64,000 nucleotides of DNA, from assembly GCA_025060505.1 (NCBI GenBank), contig JANXBU010000001.1, positions 62,001 through 126,000 of the forward strand, in the 5' to 3' direction. Shown here one piece after another: positions 32,526-42,763 of this stretch. Under the pieces are notes generated by a model that saw only the letters and a list, made by a program, of their open reading frames with translations, searched no databases and was not told the DNA's origin. This DNA comes from Candidatus Calescibacterium sp. GTDB taxonomy: Bacteria; Calescibacteriota; Calescibacteriia; Calescibacteriales; Calescibacteriaceae. Made by a program: the position numbers and the translations under genes. Every line of letters starts with the position of its first letter. The first letter of the stretch is position 1.

Positions 32526-35180
32526 ATGGTTAAAGCTTTGATTGTTTTTTTACTTTTATTTCTCTGCTCGTGTGGCAAGAAGGACGAAAAATCTGAGCAG
32601 ATACCTCAAAATGTTAGTAAAGAGGAGATAGGTGGAACTGGATATAATGCTAGAATATTTATAGATAAAAATGGTCTGCCGTATGTGGAATCAGAAAAAT
32701 TGGAAGACGGAATATTTGCAACAGGATATATTACTGCAAAAATGAGATATGCTCAGATTGATATACTGAGAGTTGTATCAAATGGTTTTGTTTCATCTAT
32801 TCTTGATGTTAAAGAGGCAAACACTGTTGACGCTCTTACCATAAGAACCATATTGAGTTTGAAAGATGGAAAACTTGTAAATCAAGCACAATGGGATCTG
32901 CTCAGACAAAATGATCCGAGTACAGCAAAGCTTCTTCAAGCTTTTGCTGACGGAATTAATCTGTATATAAAGCGACTTGAAGAGGGAAATGAAGAATTAC
33001 CTCCAGAATATGAAACTCCTGTACTATCCTCGAGAAATCCTCAGAAAAACAAAGGAAAGTTCTATATAACTCCTGCTGAAATTTTGGCAATAGCAAGGTT
33101 TGAGGAATGGTATCTTACTGGTGAGGGTGATCTTGCTTTCTCAATTATAAAATCTAGAATAAGAGACAAAGTTTCGGAAAGCGCGTATAAAGTTTTTTCA
33201 GAGATAACTACTGCAAGGGCTGGTGTAAATATATTCACTTTGCCAGCTCCTCTTTTCAATTCCGATTTGGGAAAAATTTATTCCTTGTCGCTTATACCTT
33301 TTCACCTTGAAATGTTCAGTGGAGCAAGATGGGGAAGTAATAATTTTGTTGTTTCTCCAAAAATTGCCCAAAAACCGCTTGTTGCAAATGATCCCCACCT
33401 ACCTCTGCTCAATCCTCCTCTATGGTTTCCAATAAGGGCTAAAGCTGGGGGAATTTATCTTGAGGGATTCTCACTCGTTGGAATTCCGGGTATACTTAGC
33501 GGAACGAACGGCTCTGTGGCTTGGGCGGTTACAAATGCGGGTTTTGACTCACTTGACCTATATCTTGAAAAAGTTAAAAAGAACAATAACTGTCCCTCGG
33601 GCTTTTCTTTTGTTCACAATCAATCTGACGATTCAGATGACCATTGTGTTGAATTCGTAGAACATTCAATAGGTAGTAAATCGAAACCAAAAGTTAGATT
33701 TTATTATTGTAAGACTCACGGTGTTATTCTCGGTAAGAAGAATGAAGTTCTTTATGGTGATATTCCCGTTGAGCCTGTTTTAGAAGATGGGCAAGAATAT
33801 ATATCATTCAGATGGAATGGTCAGGAGGTTTCAGCAGAAGTATTTTATTTTCTCAAGATCCTTGAAGCAAAATCTGTTGACGAGTTTATGAAAGCAATTA
33901 CTGGCTTTCAGGTTGCTACAATAAACTTTGTTTTTGCAGATCTTAAGGGAGATATAGGATATGGAACTTTTTCTCTGCTCCCAGACAGGAAGTGGGATCT
34001 ACATAAGTATCCTTCAGTGGAAATTCTTCCAACAGATGGTTGCTGTGATTGGAAATCTTGGGTAGATATAGAAAAATATCCTCGTACGAAAAATCCAGAG
34101 AAAGGTTTCATAGTGACTGCAAACAATGATCTTCCGGGATATACAGCAGATGGAGATCCTTTTAACGATCCAGTTTATCTTTTCTGGTCATATGATCCGG
34201 GATACAGGATTGCGGAGATGACCTATATGATTGAACAGAAGGCCCGGCAAACTAGCAATAAGTTTTATATCAATGAGGCTAAAGAGGTAATGGAAGATAC
34301 CATTTCATATTGGACTCGTGGAGTCTTCCCAAAAATAATAACCTATATCACAAAGAATGAATCAGGATATAATGATATTCAGAAGTCTGCTCTTTCAGTT
34401 CTGAAATCATGGGATCTAACATGTAAATCTGGATTTAAGCTTGATGATCCGGCAGAGCTATCATTTTCTGAGTTTTCTGAAAAATCTATCAGAATAAATT
34501 CATCAGGTTGCACGATATGGTGGGTTTTTGTTACAAGGTTAATAATGAACACTTTTTCGGACGAGTTTCAATATTATCTTCAAACAAAACCTTATCCTTT
34601 CTTGGAAGATTATTTTATAAAGAATCTCTATTTCTATTTCGTTTATGGGAGAGCTGATTCTGATTTCTTTGATGATATAACTACGCCTGTTAAGGAAACC
34701 GCTGAAGATGTTATTTTTGTAAGCTATAAACAAGCTATAAATTATCTTTCTGATAACTTTGGTAAGAATCCAGAGAATTGGCTCTGGGGTAAACTGAACA
34801 AGATGAAGCTATATCATCCAACATCGCAAGCTGGAATTTCTCTTTTTGATATCGGTCCTTTTCCAATAGATCTTGGACCTTTTTCTCCGGCAGTTGCTTG
34901 GATATCTCTCGTTACAGATGATCCAAAGGAATCTTTCATAAACACCGGAGGTCCATCTCTAAGGTCAATAGCTATTCCAGAAGGAGATAAATTCAAAATC
35001 TTATTTGCTTTTCCTGGCGGTGCTGCTGGATTTGGTTGGTCGGGCGGAGAGAAAACTCTCAGAAAACCGGATATGGAGAATAACTTCAATGATCTTATTT
35101 CTACATATTTTGGAGCTGAATATATAAGTTTTGAAGAAGATAAATCAAAGCATAAAAAAGTTATACTTATTCTCCCGTGA
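32526..35180 (+). CDS. Penicillin acylase-family lipoprotein
   Basis: This 884-residue N-terminal-nucleophile hydrolase starts with a lipoprotein signal (LIVFLLLFLCSCGKK; lipobox LCSC). The alpha region includes GLPYVESEKLEDGIFATGY. The autoprocessing site is in RWGSNNFVV with Ser271 as nucleophile, followed by ANDPHLPLLNPPLWF and SVAWAVTNAG. Relatives remove acyl groups from amides, including beta-lactams and acyl-homoserine lactones. The natural substrate here is unknown. It is probably tethered to the outer membrane or inner periplasmic face. tyrA overlaps its stop by four bases. Confidence 0.9.
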   Translation: MVKALIVFLLLFLCSCGKKDEKSEQIPQNVSKEEIGGTGYNARIFIDKNGLPYVESEKLEDGIFATGYITAKMRYAQIDILRVVSNGFVSSILDVKEANTVDALTIRTILSLKDGKLVNQAQWDLLRQNDPSTAKLLQAFADGINLYIKRLEEGNEELPPEYETPVLSSRNPQKNKGKFYITPAEILAIARFEEWYLTGEGDLAFSIIKSRIRDKVSESAYKVFSEITTARAGVNIFTLPAPLFNSDLGKIYSLSLIPFHLEMFSGARWGSNNFVVSPKIAQKPLVANDPHLPLLNPPLWFPIRAKAGGIYLEGFSLVGIPGILSGTNGSVAWAVTNAGFDSLDLYLEKVKKNNNCPSGFSFVHNQSDDSDDHCVEFVEHSIGSKSKPKVRFYYCKTHGVILGKKNEVLYGDIPVEPVLEDGQEYISFRWNGQEVSAEVFYFLKILEAKSVDEFMKAITGFQVATINFVFADLKGDIGYGTFSLLPDRKWDLHKYPSVEILPTDGCCDWKSWVDIEKYPRTKNPEKGFIVTANNDLPGYTADGDPFNDPVYLFWSYDPGYRIAEMTYMIEQKARQTSNKFYINEAKEVMEDTISYWTRGVFPKIITYITKNESGYNDIQKSALSVLKSWDLTCKSGFKLDDPAELSFSEFSEKSIRINSSGCTIWWVFVTRLIMNTFSDEFQYYLQTKPYPFLEDYFIKNLYFYFVYGRADSDFFDDITTPVKETAEDVIFVSYKQAINYLSDNFGKNPENWLWGKLNKMKLYHPTSQAGISLFDIGPFPIDLGPFSPAVAWISLVTDDPKESFINTGGPSLRSIAIPEGDKFKILFAFPGGAAGFGWSGGEKTLRKPDMENNFNDLISTYFGAEYISFEEDKSKHKKVILILP

Positions 35181-35983
35181 AAGTTTGCATTATTGGGCTT
35201 GGTCAAATAGGAGGTTCACTTGCACTAGCTCTTAGGAAGAACAAAAAATTTGTCTATGGCATTTCAAGAAATAAAGATACTATTGACTATGCTGTTAGCA
35301 AAGGAATCATAAGTGATGGAAGCTCTGATATAAATCTCAAAAATTTTGATAAAGAAAATTTTGATATAATCTTTCTTGCAGTTCATCTTGGACTTTATGA
35401 ACACTACATAAAAAAACTCAAAGGATTTGGAGGTATACTTTCTGATGTGGGAAGTGTAAAAAGAGTTTTTTACAGACTTTCAAAACAAAATGGTTTTAGA
35501 TTTGTTGGTTGCCATCCTATTGCTGGAACTCAAATGAGCGGTATAGAATCTGCTGACTCAAACCTTTTTCTTGATAAATATTGTATAATCTCTGGTTGGT
35601 CCGATGAAAATTCAAAGGATGTTATTTCAAATCTATGGAAGGAAGTTGGTGCAAAAATATCTTTTATGTCTCCGAAGAATCATGATAAGTTTGTTTCTGC
35701 TATCTCACATCTCCCGCACATAATTGCTTTTTCTATTGTGAATTCAACATATAGTATCAGGAAAAATAACTCTGGAATTTTTGGAGGAAGCTTTAAAGAT
35801 ATAATCAGAGTTGCGGAAAGTCCAGCTGAAATGTGGGCAGATATTTTTTTATATAATTCAGATTTTGTTGTTAAGCAAACTGAAAAACAATTAGCAGAGA
35901 TGAAGAAGTTAATTCATATGATAAAAAATAAACAAAGAAATAAAATATTAAAATATATACTGAAAACCAAGCAGAAGATTTAA
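35177..35983 (+). CDS. tyrA: Prephenate dehydrogenase
   Basis: This 268-residue NAD(P)-dependent enzyme of tyrosine synthesis has the Rossmann motif IIGLGQIGGSLALAL at the start, LSDVGSVK, and the TyrA signature GCHPIAGTQMSGIESA. The GTG start overlaps the TGA of the penicillin acylase gene, so the two are translationally coupled despite unrelated roles. It lacks a C-terminal ACT domain, so tyrosine feedback through that domain is not expected. Confidence 0.92.
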   Translation: MKVCIIGLGQIGGSLALALRKNKKFVYGISRNKDTIDYAVSKGIISDGSSDINLKNFDKENFDIIFLAVHLGLYEHYIKKLKGFGGILSDVGSVKRVFYRLSKQNGFRFVGCHPIAGTQMSGIESADSNLFLDKYCIISGWSDENSKDVISNLWKEVGAKISFMSPKNHDKFVSAISHLPHIIAFSIVNSTYSIRKNNSGIFGGSFKDIIRVAESPAEMWADIFLYNSDFVVKQTEKQLAEMKKLIHMIKNKQRNKILKYILKTKQKI

Positions 35984-36000
35984 TTGTATTTATTGATTTG

Positions 36001-37845
36001 ATGAATAAGATACTCAAAAGAAAATACATTGGATTGCGTATAACTTATCTTTGCATCTTTGTTTTGTTGTTTTGGCACTGTGGCAAGACGCAGGTGGCTA
36101 AAACAGGTGCAGGCGAAGAATTTAATTTTACTTTCTTCTATACAGAAGGTATTTCTAATGTGAATTGTTTTTCAGCTCAAGTTATAGAGATAAAGGAAGG
36201 AAATAATCCAACCCCTGTGTTTTCAGGTTTTTTCAAGACCAAGATAGGCGAGGAGAAATCTGTAAAGATTCAATCAATCAAAGTTATGAGTTCATCTGAT
36301 GGAAAAATGATAGAAGAAGGAAGCGGAACAGTAGAAATATTTCAAGATAAAATAAGTATATCTGTATCTACACCTTTTCCACCACAAAGATTCTCTTATT
36401 TTGAAATAAGAGGTTTTAGACTTGATGCTGAACAAAGTTGTGAAGAAGTTTATGATTTATTTTTTAGTTCCGGAGTTTATGAACGGATATATGCCATAGG
36501 TAGAACTCTCATCATAGATCCAAAACAGGAAAGAAAAACAGTAGGTATTCTTACCCTAGTTGGAACTTCTGATACATTCCAAACTAATATTACGACAACG
36601 AGAGCTTTTCCTATGGTTGTTGAATTTTTCAGAGACGATAAAACTAAATTTAGAAAGTTTTTGCTATGTGGTGGAATTGATGAAAGATCAAAGAGTGTTC
36701 TTAGAACATGTGATATTCTTGATGAAGAAAGTATGACTCTGCAACAGGGGCCTATTATGAATTTTCCTCGCGTATTTGGATCTATTGCTAGATCTTTTGA
36801 TGGAAAAATTGTGGTTTCTGGAGGTCTTGAGAGGAATGCTCGTATTGTTCCGTTTTTTGAAACTTATGATCCAGAGAATGGTATCTTTCTGAAAATAAAA
36901 AGAGTAATACCACGGTTTTCTCATTTCCTTTTCTCAACAGAAAATAATGTAGGGATTCTTGGTGGTGTTAATTCTGAAGGAAGTTGGGAAAAGCAAATAG
37001 AAGTTTTACCTTATTCGCAAAGTGATGAGACGAAATCTATAAGGCTACTTTATTTTCTTGAGGATTCTGGAAAATTTGGTTCCTGCTTCGCAGAAGATCA
37101 GGCTAATGTTTATATAACTGGAGGTATAAATTCTGCTCCACGCATTATAATCCTAAAAAAAGAAAGAATAGATGTTGGAACATTGGAATTGAAACTTAAC
37201 AAAATAACATCTGCAAAGCTCATATACTCAAATTCTATAACTACGCTGACAAGATACGGAAAAGTCTCGTTCCCATCTTCTATAAGGTCTCTTTCCGAAT
37301 CTGAAATAAAGTTTGGAAACTGTAAGATGGTGAGCTTTGAAAATCTGCTCATTATTGCAACAAGTTATGGAGAGATATATTTTGTAGCTCTCTCAAAAGA
37401 TGATATAATAGATGCTTTTCCAGATGATCCAAGTGTGGATATCTTAGGTGTGAAGATTCCTCCATCTAGTGACGATTTTCCTAACTCCGTTCGTAAATCA
37501 AAAAAAGGTTTCTCTTTTGAAAAAGTCTCGGAAGACAGAGCTGTTCTCTTTGGTGGATATGACTATGTTAGTTTTTTGGATACGAACGTAAAAGCTATCG
37601 TTCCATCTGATGAGGTTTTGCTGATTTCAAAAAGCAAAGAAATTTTCAGATACAAGACAAAGTTTTACAGAAAAGGAGCTTTCTCTTTTCTTTTTGGTGA
37701 TGAGTTTTTAATTATCGTTGGAGGTAATCCAGACGGAAGGGCAGAGGTTATTTTTGTGGGCAAGTTGGAGTATCCAGAAAAAATAGACAAGGGAATAATT
37801 TCAGGGCAAGAAGAGCAGAAGGATGAGGAGGAAGGGAAAAAATGA
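36001..37845 (+). CDS. Kelch-like beta-propeller surface lipoprotein
   Basis: This 614-residue protein is counted from ATG 36001 (a TTG at 35998 is in frame). The signal region LCIFVLLFWHCGK ends in a Cys that could be lipid-modified, although the lipobox is not canonical. The middle part shows kelch-like blades: GGIDERSKSVLRTCDIL, then FPRVFGSIARSFDGKIVVSGG and later ITGGIN. Near the C-terminus come VLFGGYDYV and LIIVGGNPDG. The extreme C-terminus is acidic and lysine-rich. Kelch propellers bind proteins or carbohydrates. The next lipoprotein gene overlaps it by four bases, so the two products probably act together at the cell surface. Confidence 0.72.
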   Translation: MNKILKRKYIGLRITYLCIFVLLFWHCGKTQVAKTGAGEEFNFTFFYTEGISNVNCFSAQVIEIKEGNNPTPVFSGFFKTKIGEEKSVKIQSIKVMSSSDGKMIEEGSGTVEIFQDKISISVSTPFPPQRFSYFEIRGFRLDAEQSCEEVYDLFFSSGVYERIYAIGRTLIIDPKQERKTVGILTLVGTSDTFQTNITTTRAFPMVVEFFRDDKTKFRKFLLCGGIDERSKSVLRTCDILDEESMTLQQGPIMNFPRVFGSIARSFDGKIVVSGGLERNARIVPFFETYDPENGIFLKIKRVIPRFSHFLFSTENNVGILGGVNSEGSWEKQIEVLPYSQSDETKSIRLLYFLEDSGKFGSCFAEDQANVYITGGINSAPRIIILKKERIDVGTLELKLNKITSAKLIYSNSITTLTRYGKVSFPSSIRSLSESEIKFGNCKMVSFENLLIIATSYGEIYFVALSKDDIIDAFPDDPSVDILGVKIPPSSDDFPNSVRKSKKGFSFEKVSEDRAVLFGGYDYVSFLDTNVKAIVPSDEVLLISKSKEIFRYKTKFYRKGAFSFLFGDEFLIIVGGNPDGRAEVIFVGKLEYPEKIDKGIISGQEEQKDEEEGKK

Positions 37846-38942
37846 GAATTGATTTACAGAAAAAAAATTCTGTAATGATTTTACTCTTTTGCATAATATC
37901 TTTGTTTGTCCTTAGCTGTAAAGGCTCGTCATCTTCAACATCTTCTGGTAGTTCTTTTTGGATTTTGGATTTTTATCCAAAAGATAAGTCAAGTCTTTCT
38001 CCGTCAGATATTGAAATATATGTAGTTGTTGATTTCAATCCGGTCTCAGAAAACATAAAGTTTTCGGTTTGGAAAGAAGGAGAACCAGTTGCTGGAAGAA
38101 TTCTCACTGAGAAGCAGTCTAAATCATATAGGATAAAATACGAACTTATAGAAAGAGGTGAAGGAACTTATTTGGTGTACTTCAACTACGGCGATAGAGC
38201 TACCTTCTGGACATTTTTTGCCGAAACAACAAGAATAATCCCGAATTTTGATAAGTTCTCGGTTCCAAGGGATGGATACAAAAATTTCCCATACGGAAGT
38301 TCAATAATTATATCTGAAGAAAATTTGCTTAATTTCTGGACAATAGATGATGAGACTGTTGTTCTGAAAAAGAAATTTCTTTTTGAAAGTTTTGATGTAT
38401 CTTATGATATATCTTTCGTTCCGAATTCAATACTTGTGAATATTTTAGATTACGAATCTTCAAAGAATTATCAACTTGACGTTACTGGTGTGATATTTCT
38501 TGAAGGGAATCCGGAATTCGCTCATACCAAACTTAATTTCAGAAGTGTTGATACTTCAAGACCTTTTGTAAAAACCTGCTCACCAGATTTTTGTATCAGA
38601 CAAGGCTCTTGCTCTCAGATAGACTCTTTAAGCTCTTTTGACATTATTTTTGGAGATGACGAGGAGATAGATCCAATATCTGTTTCAGAGAATTTCATTG
38701 TTGAGCTTAATGGATCAAGGGTTATTTTTGGAGAAATTTGGTCTGTTTATGAAACACAAAGTCTTGTTTCAAAGAATCCAGCTGGAACTGCTAAACTATA
38801 TGTCTTCCCGAATAGAATATATTTTGATTTCGGAAGTCAAGTTGATAACTCAAATATTTCTATATATATTCTTCCGAAGCTCTCAGATACATCTGGGAAC
38901 TCAATAGACAGTTTCTTTTCTTGGTGCATAAATGTTCTTTAA
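37842..38942 (+). CDS. Lipoprotein with bacterial Ig-like (SbsA-type) domains
   Basis: This 366-residue protein has a clear lipoprotein signal (CIISLFVLSCKG; lipobox VLSC) followed by a Ser-rich linker. The rest consists of beta-strands in blocks that resemble Ig-like domains of SbsA type, such as FYPKDKSSLSPSDIEIYV and, near the end, PKLSDTSGNSID. The ATG overlaps the stop of the kelch protein gene, so the two are translated together. Cysteines in the last third (SPDFCIRQGSC) may form a disulfide. Function is unknown; adhesion or matrix binding is a guess. Confidence 0.68.
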   Translation: MRIDLQKKNSVMILLFCIISLFVLSCKGSSSSTSSGSSFWILDFYPKDKSSLSPSDIEIYVVVDFNPVSENIKFSVWKEGEPVAGRILTEKQSKSYRIKYELIERGEGTYLVYFNYGDRATFWTFFAETTRIIPNFDKFSVPRDGYKNFPYGSSIIISEENLLNFWTIDDETVVLKKKFLFESFDVSYDISFVPNSILVNILDYESSKNYQLDVTGVIFLEGNPEFAHTKLNFRSVDTSRPFVKTCSPDFCIRQGSCSQIDSLSSFDIIFGDDEEIDPISVSENFIVELNGSRVIFGEIWSVYETQSLVSKNPAGTAKLYVFPNRIYFDFGSQVDNSNISIYILPKLSDTSGNSIDSFFSWCINVL

Positions 38943-39020
38943 TTTTTCTCAAATCTTTCATTTTTGATTTTTTGCTGACTTGAAAATTTCGGATAAATTT
39001 CAATCTGTATTGAACATCTA

Positions 39021-40517
39021 ATGAGTATGAACCTGAAACCTGACATACATCTTTATAAAAAAGCAATAGAAATATCAGAGCTTATAAAAAAGAAGGAATT
39101 GTCTGTTAGAGATGTTGTCAATTATTTTTTACAGAAGATTTATCAGAAAGATGGTAGTATAAAAGCATTTCTGTATATTTGCGAAAAAGAGTTAGACGAG
39201 CAGATAGAACAAATTCAGAAAGGAGTCAACAATGGTGATTTCGGAAATTCTTATCTTGTGGGAGTTCCGATAGCGGTCAAAGATATTATCGCTACAAAAG
39301 GTATAAGAACAACCTGTGCTTCAAGAATTCTTGAAAACTGGATCCCCCCATACGATGCAACGGTTATAAGAAAAATAAAAGAATTAGGTATCCCAATTAT
39401 AGGAAAAACGAATCTTGATGAATTTGCTATGGGATCTTCAACTGAGAATTCAGCTTTTTTCCCGACAAGAAATCCCTATGATCTGAGTCGTGTTCCCGGC
39501 GGTTCATCTGGGGGATCTGCTGCTGCTGTTGGGAGTGGGCAAGTTCTCATATCTCTTGGAACAGATACTGGTGGTTCAATAAGACAACCAGCATCTTTCT
39601 GCGGTATAGTTGGTTTGTGTCCAACATACGGAAGGGTTTCAAGATTTGGACTTGTTGCTTTTGCTTCTTCTTTGGATAGGATAGGTCCGATGACTCTTTA
39701 CACAGAAGATTGTGCGGCGCTGCTTTATCATATTGCAGGGTACGACAAATACGACTCTACAAGCTCTTCTGTTCCTGTTCCAAATTACCTTGAAGAAATA
39801 AGAAAGATGTGGAGCGATGTTGAATCTGGTAAGAAAGTGAATTTTGTTGCTGGACTTCCCAAAGAGTTTTTCGTTGATGAAGTTGATACAAGAATCAAAG
39901 ATGTTATATACTCTTCGGTAAGAAAGCTTGAAGAAATTGGATTCAGGATCGAAGAAATATCACTGCCAACTGTAAAGTATGCTGTGCCTATATACTATAT
40001 CATAGCTCCTGCTGAGGCATCTTCAAATCTTGCGAGATACGATGGTGTAAAGTATGGTCTGCGTTCTGCGGAAGCGGACAATGTTTTTTCTATGTACAAA
40101 AAAACCAGAACACAGGGGTTTGGAGATGAGGTCAAAAGAAGAATAGTTCTTGGAACATTTGTTCTTTCATCTGGATACTACGATGCTTACTATCTGAAAG
40201 CACAGAAGGCTATCACTTTGCTCAAGCAAGATTTTCAGAAGGCTTTTGAAAAAGTTGATTTCATACTCGGACCAGTTTCTCCGGAATTACCATTCAAGTT
40301 GGGAGAAAAATCTCAGGATCCAATAAAAATGTATCTTTCAGATATATTTACTATCCCTTCAAGTCTGGCTGGACTTCCTGGTATATCAACTTGTGTTGGA
40401 TTTGTTCCTGAAGATGGAGCGAAACTTCCGGTAGGACTTCAAACCATTGGGAAACCTTTTGACGAAACAGGAATTCTTTTTGTTTCACTATGTTTGGAAA
40501 AAATTATTCCAAGGTAA
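39021..40517 (+). CDS. gatA: Aspartyl/glutamyl-tRNA amidotransferase subunit A
   Basis: This 498-residue amidase-signature enzyme releases ammonia from glutamine for conversion of misacylated Glu-tRNA(Gln) or Asp-tRNA(Asn). The catalytic triad regions are present: AVKDII (Lys), GSSGGSAAAVGSG (cis-Ser) and GTDTGGSIRQPA (Ser). The region TNLDEFAMGSSTENSAF is typical of GatA rather than other amidases. gatB and gatC are not in the window. Confidence 0.93.
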   Translation: MSMNLKPDIHLYKKAIEISELIKKKELSVRDVVNYFLQKIYQKDGSIKAFLYICEKELDEQIEQIQKGVNNGDFGNSYLVGVPIAVKDIIATKGIRTTCASRILENWIPPYDATVIRKIKELGIPIIGKTNLDEFAMGSSTENSAFFPTRNPYDLSRVPGGSSGGSAAAVGSGQVLISLGTDTGGSIRQPASFCGIVGLCPTYGRVSRFGLVAFASSLDRIGPMTLYTEDCAALLYHIAGYDKYDSTSSSVPVPNYLEEIRKMWSDVESGKKVNFVAGLPKEFFVDEVDTRIKDVIYSSVRKLEEIGFRIEEISLPTVKYAVPIYYIIAPAEASSNLARYDGVKYGLRSAEADNVFSMYKKTRTQGFGDEVKRRIVLGTFVLSSGYYDAYYLKAQKAITLLKQDFQKAFEKVDFILGPVSPELPFKLGEKSQDPIKMYLSDIFTIPSSLAGLPGISTCVGFVPEDGAKLPVGLQTIGKPFDETGILFVSLCLEKIIPR

Positions 40518-40618
40518 TCTTTTGATTATTTTATCACTTTCGGTATATATATAAAACTCGCACAAAAAACACAAATTTTTACAAGAGATATTATAATAAT
40601 TAACTGATGTTTTTATTT

Positions 40619-40706
<88 letters not shown>

Positions 40707-41200
40707 ATGAAATTAACTTATCTATTTTTGTTTTATCTTTTTTATTTTTGTCAGCATATCTTCTTTTCGCTCAGGACAAACAAGTTCCATTCCCAGATAA
40801 CTGGGAAAAATTAAATCTGGTTGAAGAGGGTGAGATAACAAAAGGCAATCCACTTTATGCTATCGTCCCCGGTCTTCATAGAACATACTTGAACGATGTA
40901 GCTTATGAGCACTTCAAGAAATATATAAAGGACTACAAGGCAGGGAAAGAAGCTCCTTCATTTCCGGAGGGTTCTTTGATTGTCTTTGTGAACTTTGAAG
41001 ATAAAAAGGGTCAAAAGCCAAGACTCATTTTAGTTATGCGCAAAGATAAAGGGTATAATCAAGCTGGAGGTTGGGGATGGGAAGGCTTCAAAGCAGATAG
41101 ATCAAGAATAGCAAGAGAACCAGATAAAGACTGTGCCAACTGCCACTATAAAGGTGCAAAAGATTGGGATGGTGCCTTCTTTACTCACTATAAAGAGTGA
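40707..41200 (+). CDS. Cytochrome P460-family periplasmic heme protein, apparent frameshift in signal peptide
   Basis: The mature part (from about 40769, AQDKQVPFPDNWEKL) resembles cytochrome P460, with a c-type heme site CANCH near the C-terminus and WGWEGFKAD before it. The perfect ribosome site AAAGGAGG points to ATG 40707, but that frame stops after 36 codons. Adding one A to the AAA at 40710-40712 gives a textbook signal peptide (MKINLSIFVLSFLFLSA) that joins the heme-protein frame. The corrected product is 164 residues. Without correction, only a TTG at 40748 inside the signal could start it. P460 proteins oxidise hydroxylamine or detoxify nitric oxide, but many homologues are uncharacterised. 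The error could be biological or from sequencing. Confidence 0.8.
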
Positions 41201-41222
41201 AAACTGTGGATAATCAAAAACA

Positions 41223-42728
41223 ATGCTTACTTTCAGATCAAAAATATATCTAACGCTTGCTATATCTTATGTAGGCGTTCTTGTATTATTCATTGCATCT
41301 TTCATATACTTTGAAAGAAATAAGATTATTCAGAGTCATACGACATTTCTGGATGCTGTCTCTTTAGTTTTACAAGCTCCTATGCAATTTGAATCTGTTG
41401 AGGGAACGCAGGATGTTATGGCGACAACTCTTGGACAGAACGAAAATTTTCTCTGGGCTAATGTATTCAATAAAGAAGGAAAATTGTTTTTAAAATATCC
41501 AGAAGATGCAGGTGTTTATGATGGAAAGCTTTCTGATGAAAATTTTTATGAATTTCGAGGTATTCACAAGATATTCTTTCATAGAACAATCTGGAGCTCT
41601 GATGGTTCTGAGATATTAGGGCACCTGGTGGTTTGTTTTGGGGTGCCAGTTTTAAAAATTCTGAACAAAATTCTCATTTTTACTCTTATTTCTTCTTTTT
41701 TAGTTGCTTTTGCTTTTCTCATAGCAAGGAATTTCTTGAAAGACGGGTTGAGTAGTATTCAAAATTTGCAAAAAGGTTTTTCAGATTTGGGAAGTGGAAA
41801 TATTAGGCAGATTGATGTAAAGTCTTCTGATGAATTTGGTAAAATAGCTGAAATATGGAATGGTGTTGCATCTAAGATTAGGGAAGTTATAAAGTCTATC
41901 ATTGATATTTCCGGTGAAGTTTCAGGTCAGGGAGAGAATCTATCTAGTTCTTCTGAGCAGATTTTTCAGTATATATCAAAAGTTTCGGCTGACCTATCTT
42001 CTGTATCAAATGCTGTTGAAGAATTTTCTTCTGTTATAAATGAATCTGCAAAAAGATCCATTGATGTTTCTCAGAAATCAGATGAGATGTTCCGTTTTTC
42101 TGTCAGTGCAAGGGATGAGGTTGAGAAAGTAAGACTTTTGGTAGAGGATTTTTCAAAGAAACTTGGAGTTATTGTTGATTTTTCCAATTCTCTGAGAGAT
42201 TATTTAGAAAGAATATCATCCGTGACAGATACCATAGAAGATATAGCTGATCAGACCAATCTTCTCGCTTTGAATGCGTCAATAGAAGCCGCTCGCGCGG
42301 GGGAGCAAGGTAAGGGTTTCTCAGTAGTTGCAGGAGAGATAAGAAAACTTGCAGAAAAAACACTTCAGGAATCAAAGGGCATAAAAGACTTGATTTCAAA
42401 AATTATGTCAACGTGGAGTAATCTTGAAAAATATATTCTGGATATTGACAAAGTTTTCAAAGAACTTTTGTTTCGTTTCAAAAGCTTTTCAGATACATAT
42501 GCTCTGGTGATACAGAGAACGAAGGAACAGAAAGATATGATTACTAATCTTTCTTCATCTTTTGAAGAGCAATCGGAAACCGTAAAGGAACTTTCAAAGA
42601 ATGTTATGAGAATTACAGGTGCTATGGAACAAATAAAATATCTTGGAAAAGAACTCACAAGATTATCTCAAAAACTCAAAGATATATCCGGTACATTGAA
42701 AGAACTTATTTCATTTTTTAAAGTTTAG
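41223..42728 (+). CDS. Methyl-accepting chemotaxis protein
   Basis: This 501-residue membrane receptor has one helix at residues 7-29, a periplasmic sensor of about 110 residues, and a second helix near 145-168. A HAMP-like linker and a long coiled-coil signalling domain follow. The signalling hairpin [20 protein letters not shown] is at its tip, followed by [14 protein letters not shown]. It transmits ligand signals to CheA/CheW. Only 22 bases separate it from the P460-type heme gene, so the two may be coexpressed. The sensor lacks an obvious heme motif. No che genes are in the window. Confidence 0.92.
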   Translation: MLTFRSKIYLTLAISYVGVLVLFIASFIYFERNKIIQSHTTFLDAVSLVLQAPMQFESVEGTQDVMATTLGQNENFLWANVFNKEGKLFLKYPEDAGVYDGKLSDENFYEFRGIHKIFFHRTIWSSDGSEILGHLVVCFGVPVLKILNKILIFTLISSFLVAFAFLIARNFLKDGLSSIQNLQKGFSDLGSGNIRQIDVKSSDEFGKIAEIWNGVASKIREVIKSIIDISGEVSGQGENLSSSSEQIFQYISKVSADLSSVSNAVEEFSSVINESAKRSIDVSQKSDEMFRFSVSARDEVEKVRLLVEDFSKKLGVIVDFSNSLRDYLERISSVTDTIEDIADQTNLLALNASIEAARAGEQGKGFSVVAGEIRKLAEKTLQESKGIKDLISKIMSTWSNLEKYILDIDKVFKELLFRFKSFSDTYALVIQRTKEQKDMITNLSSSFEEQSETVKELSKNVMRITGAMEQIKYLGKELTRLSQKLKDISGTLKELISFFKV

Positions 42729-42763
42729 TTTGCATTTGAGATATAATACTAGAATTATTTAAC

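Noticed and set aside
40707-40817. 36-codon ORF from ATG 40707 in its own frame as a real leader peptide
   Set aside because: One added A turns it into the signal peptide of the heme protein, which explains the ribosome site better.
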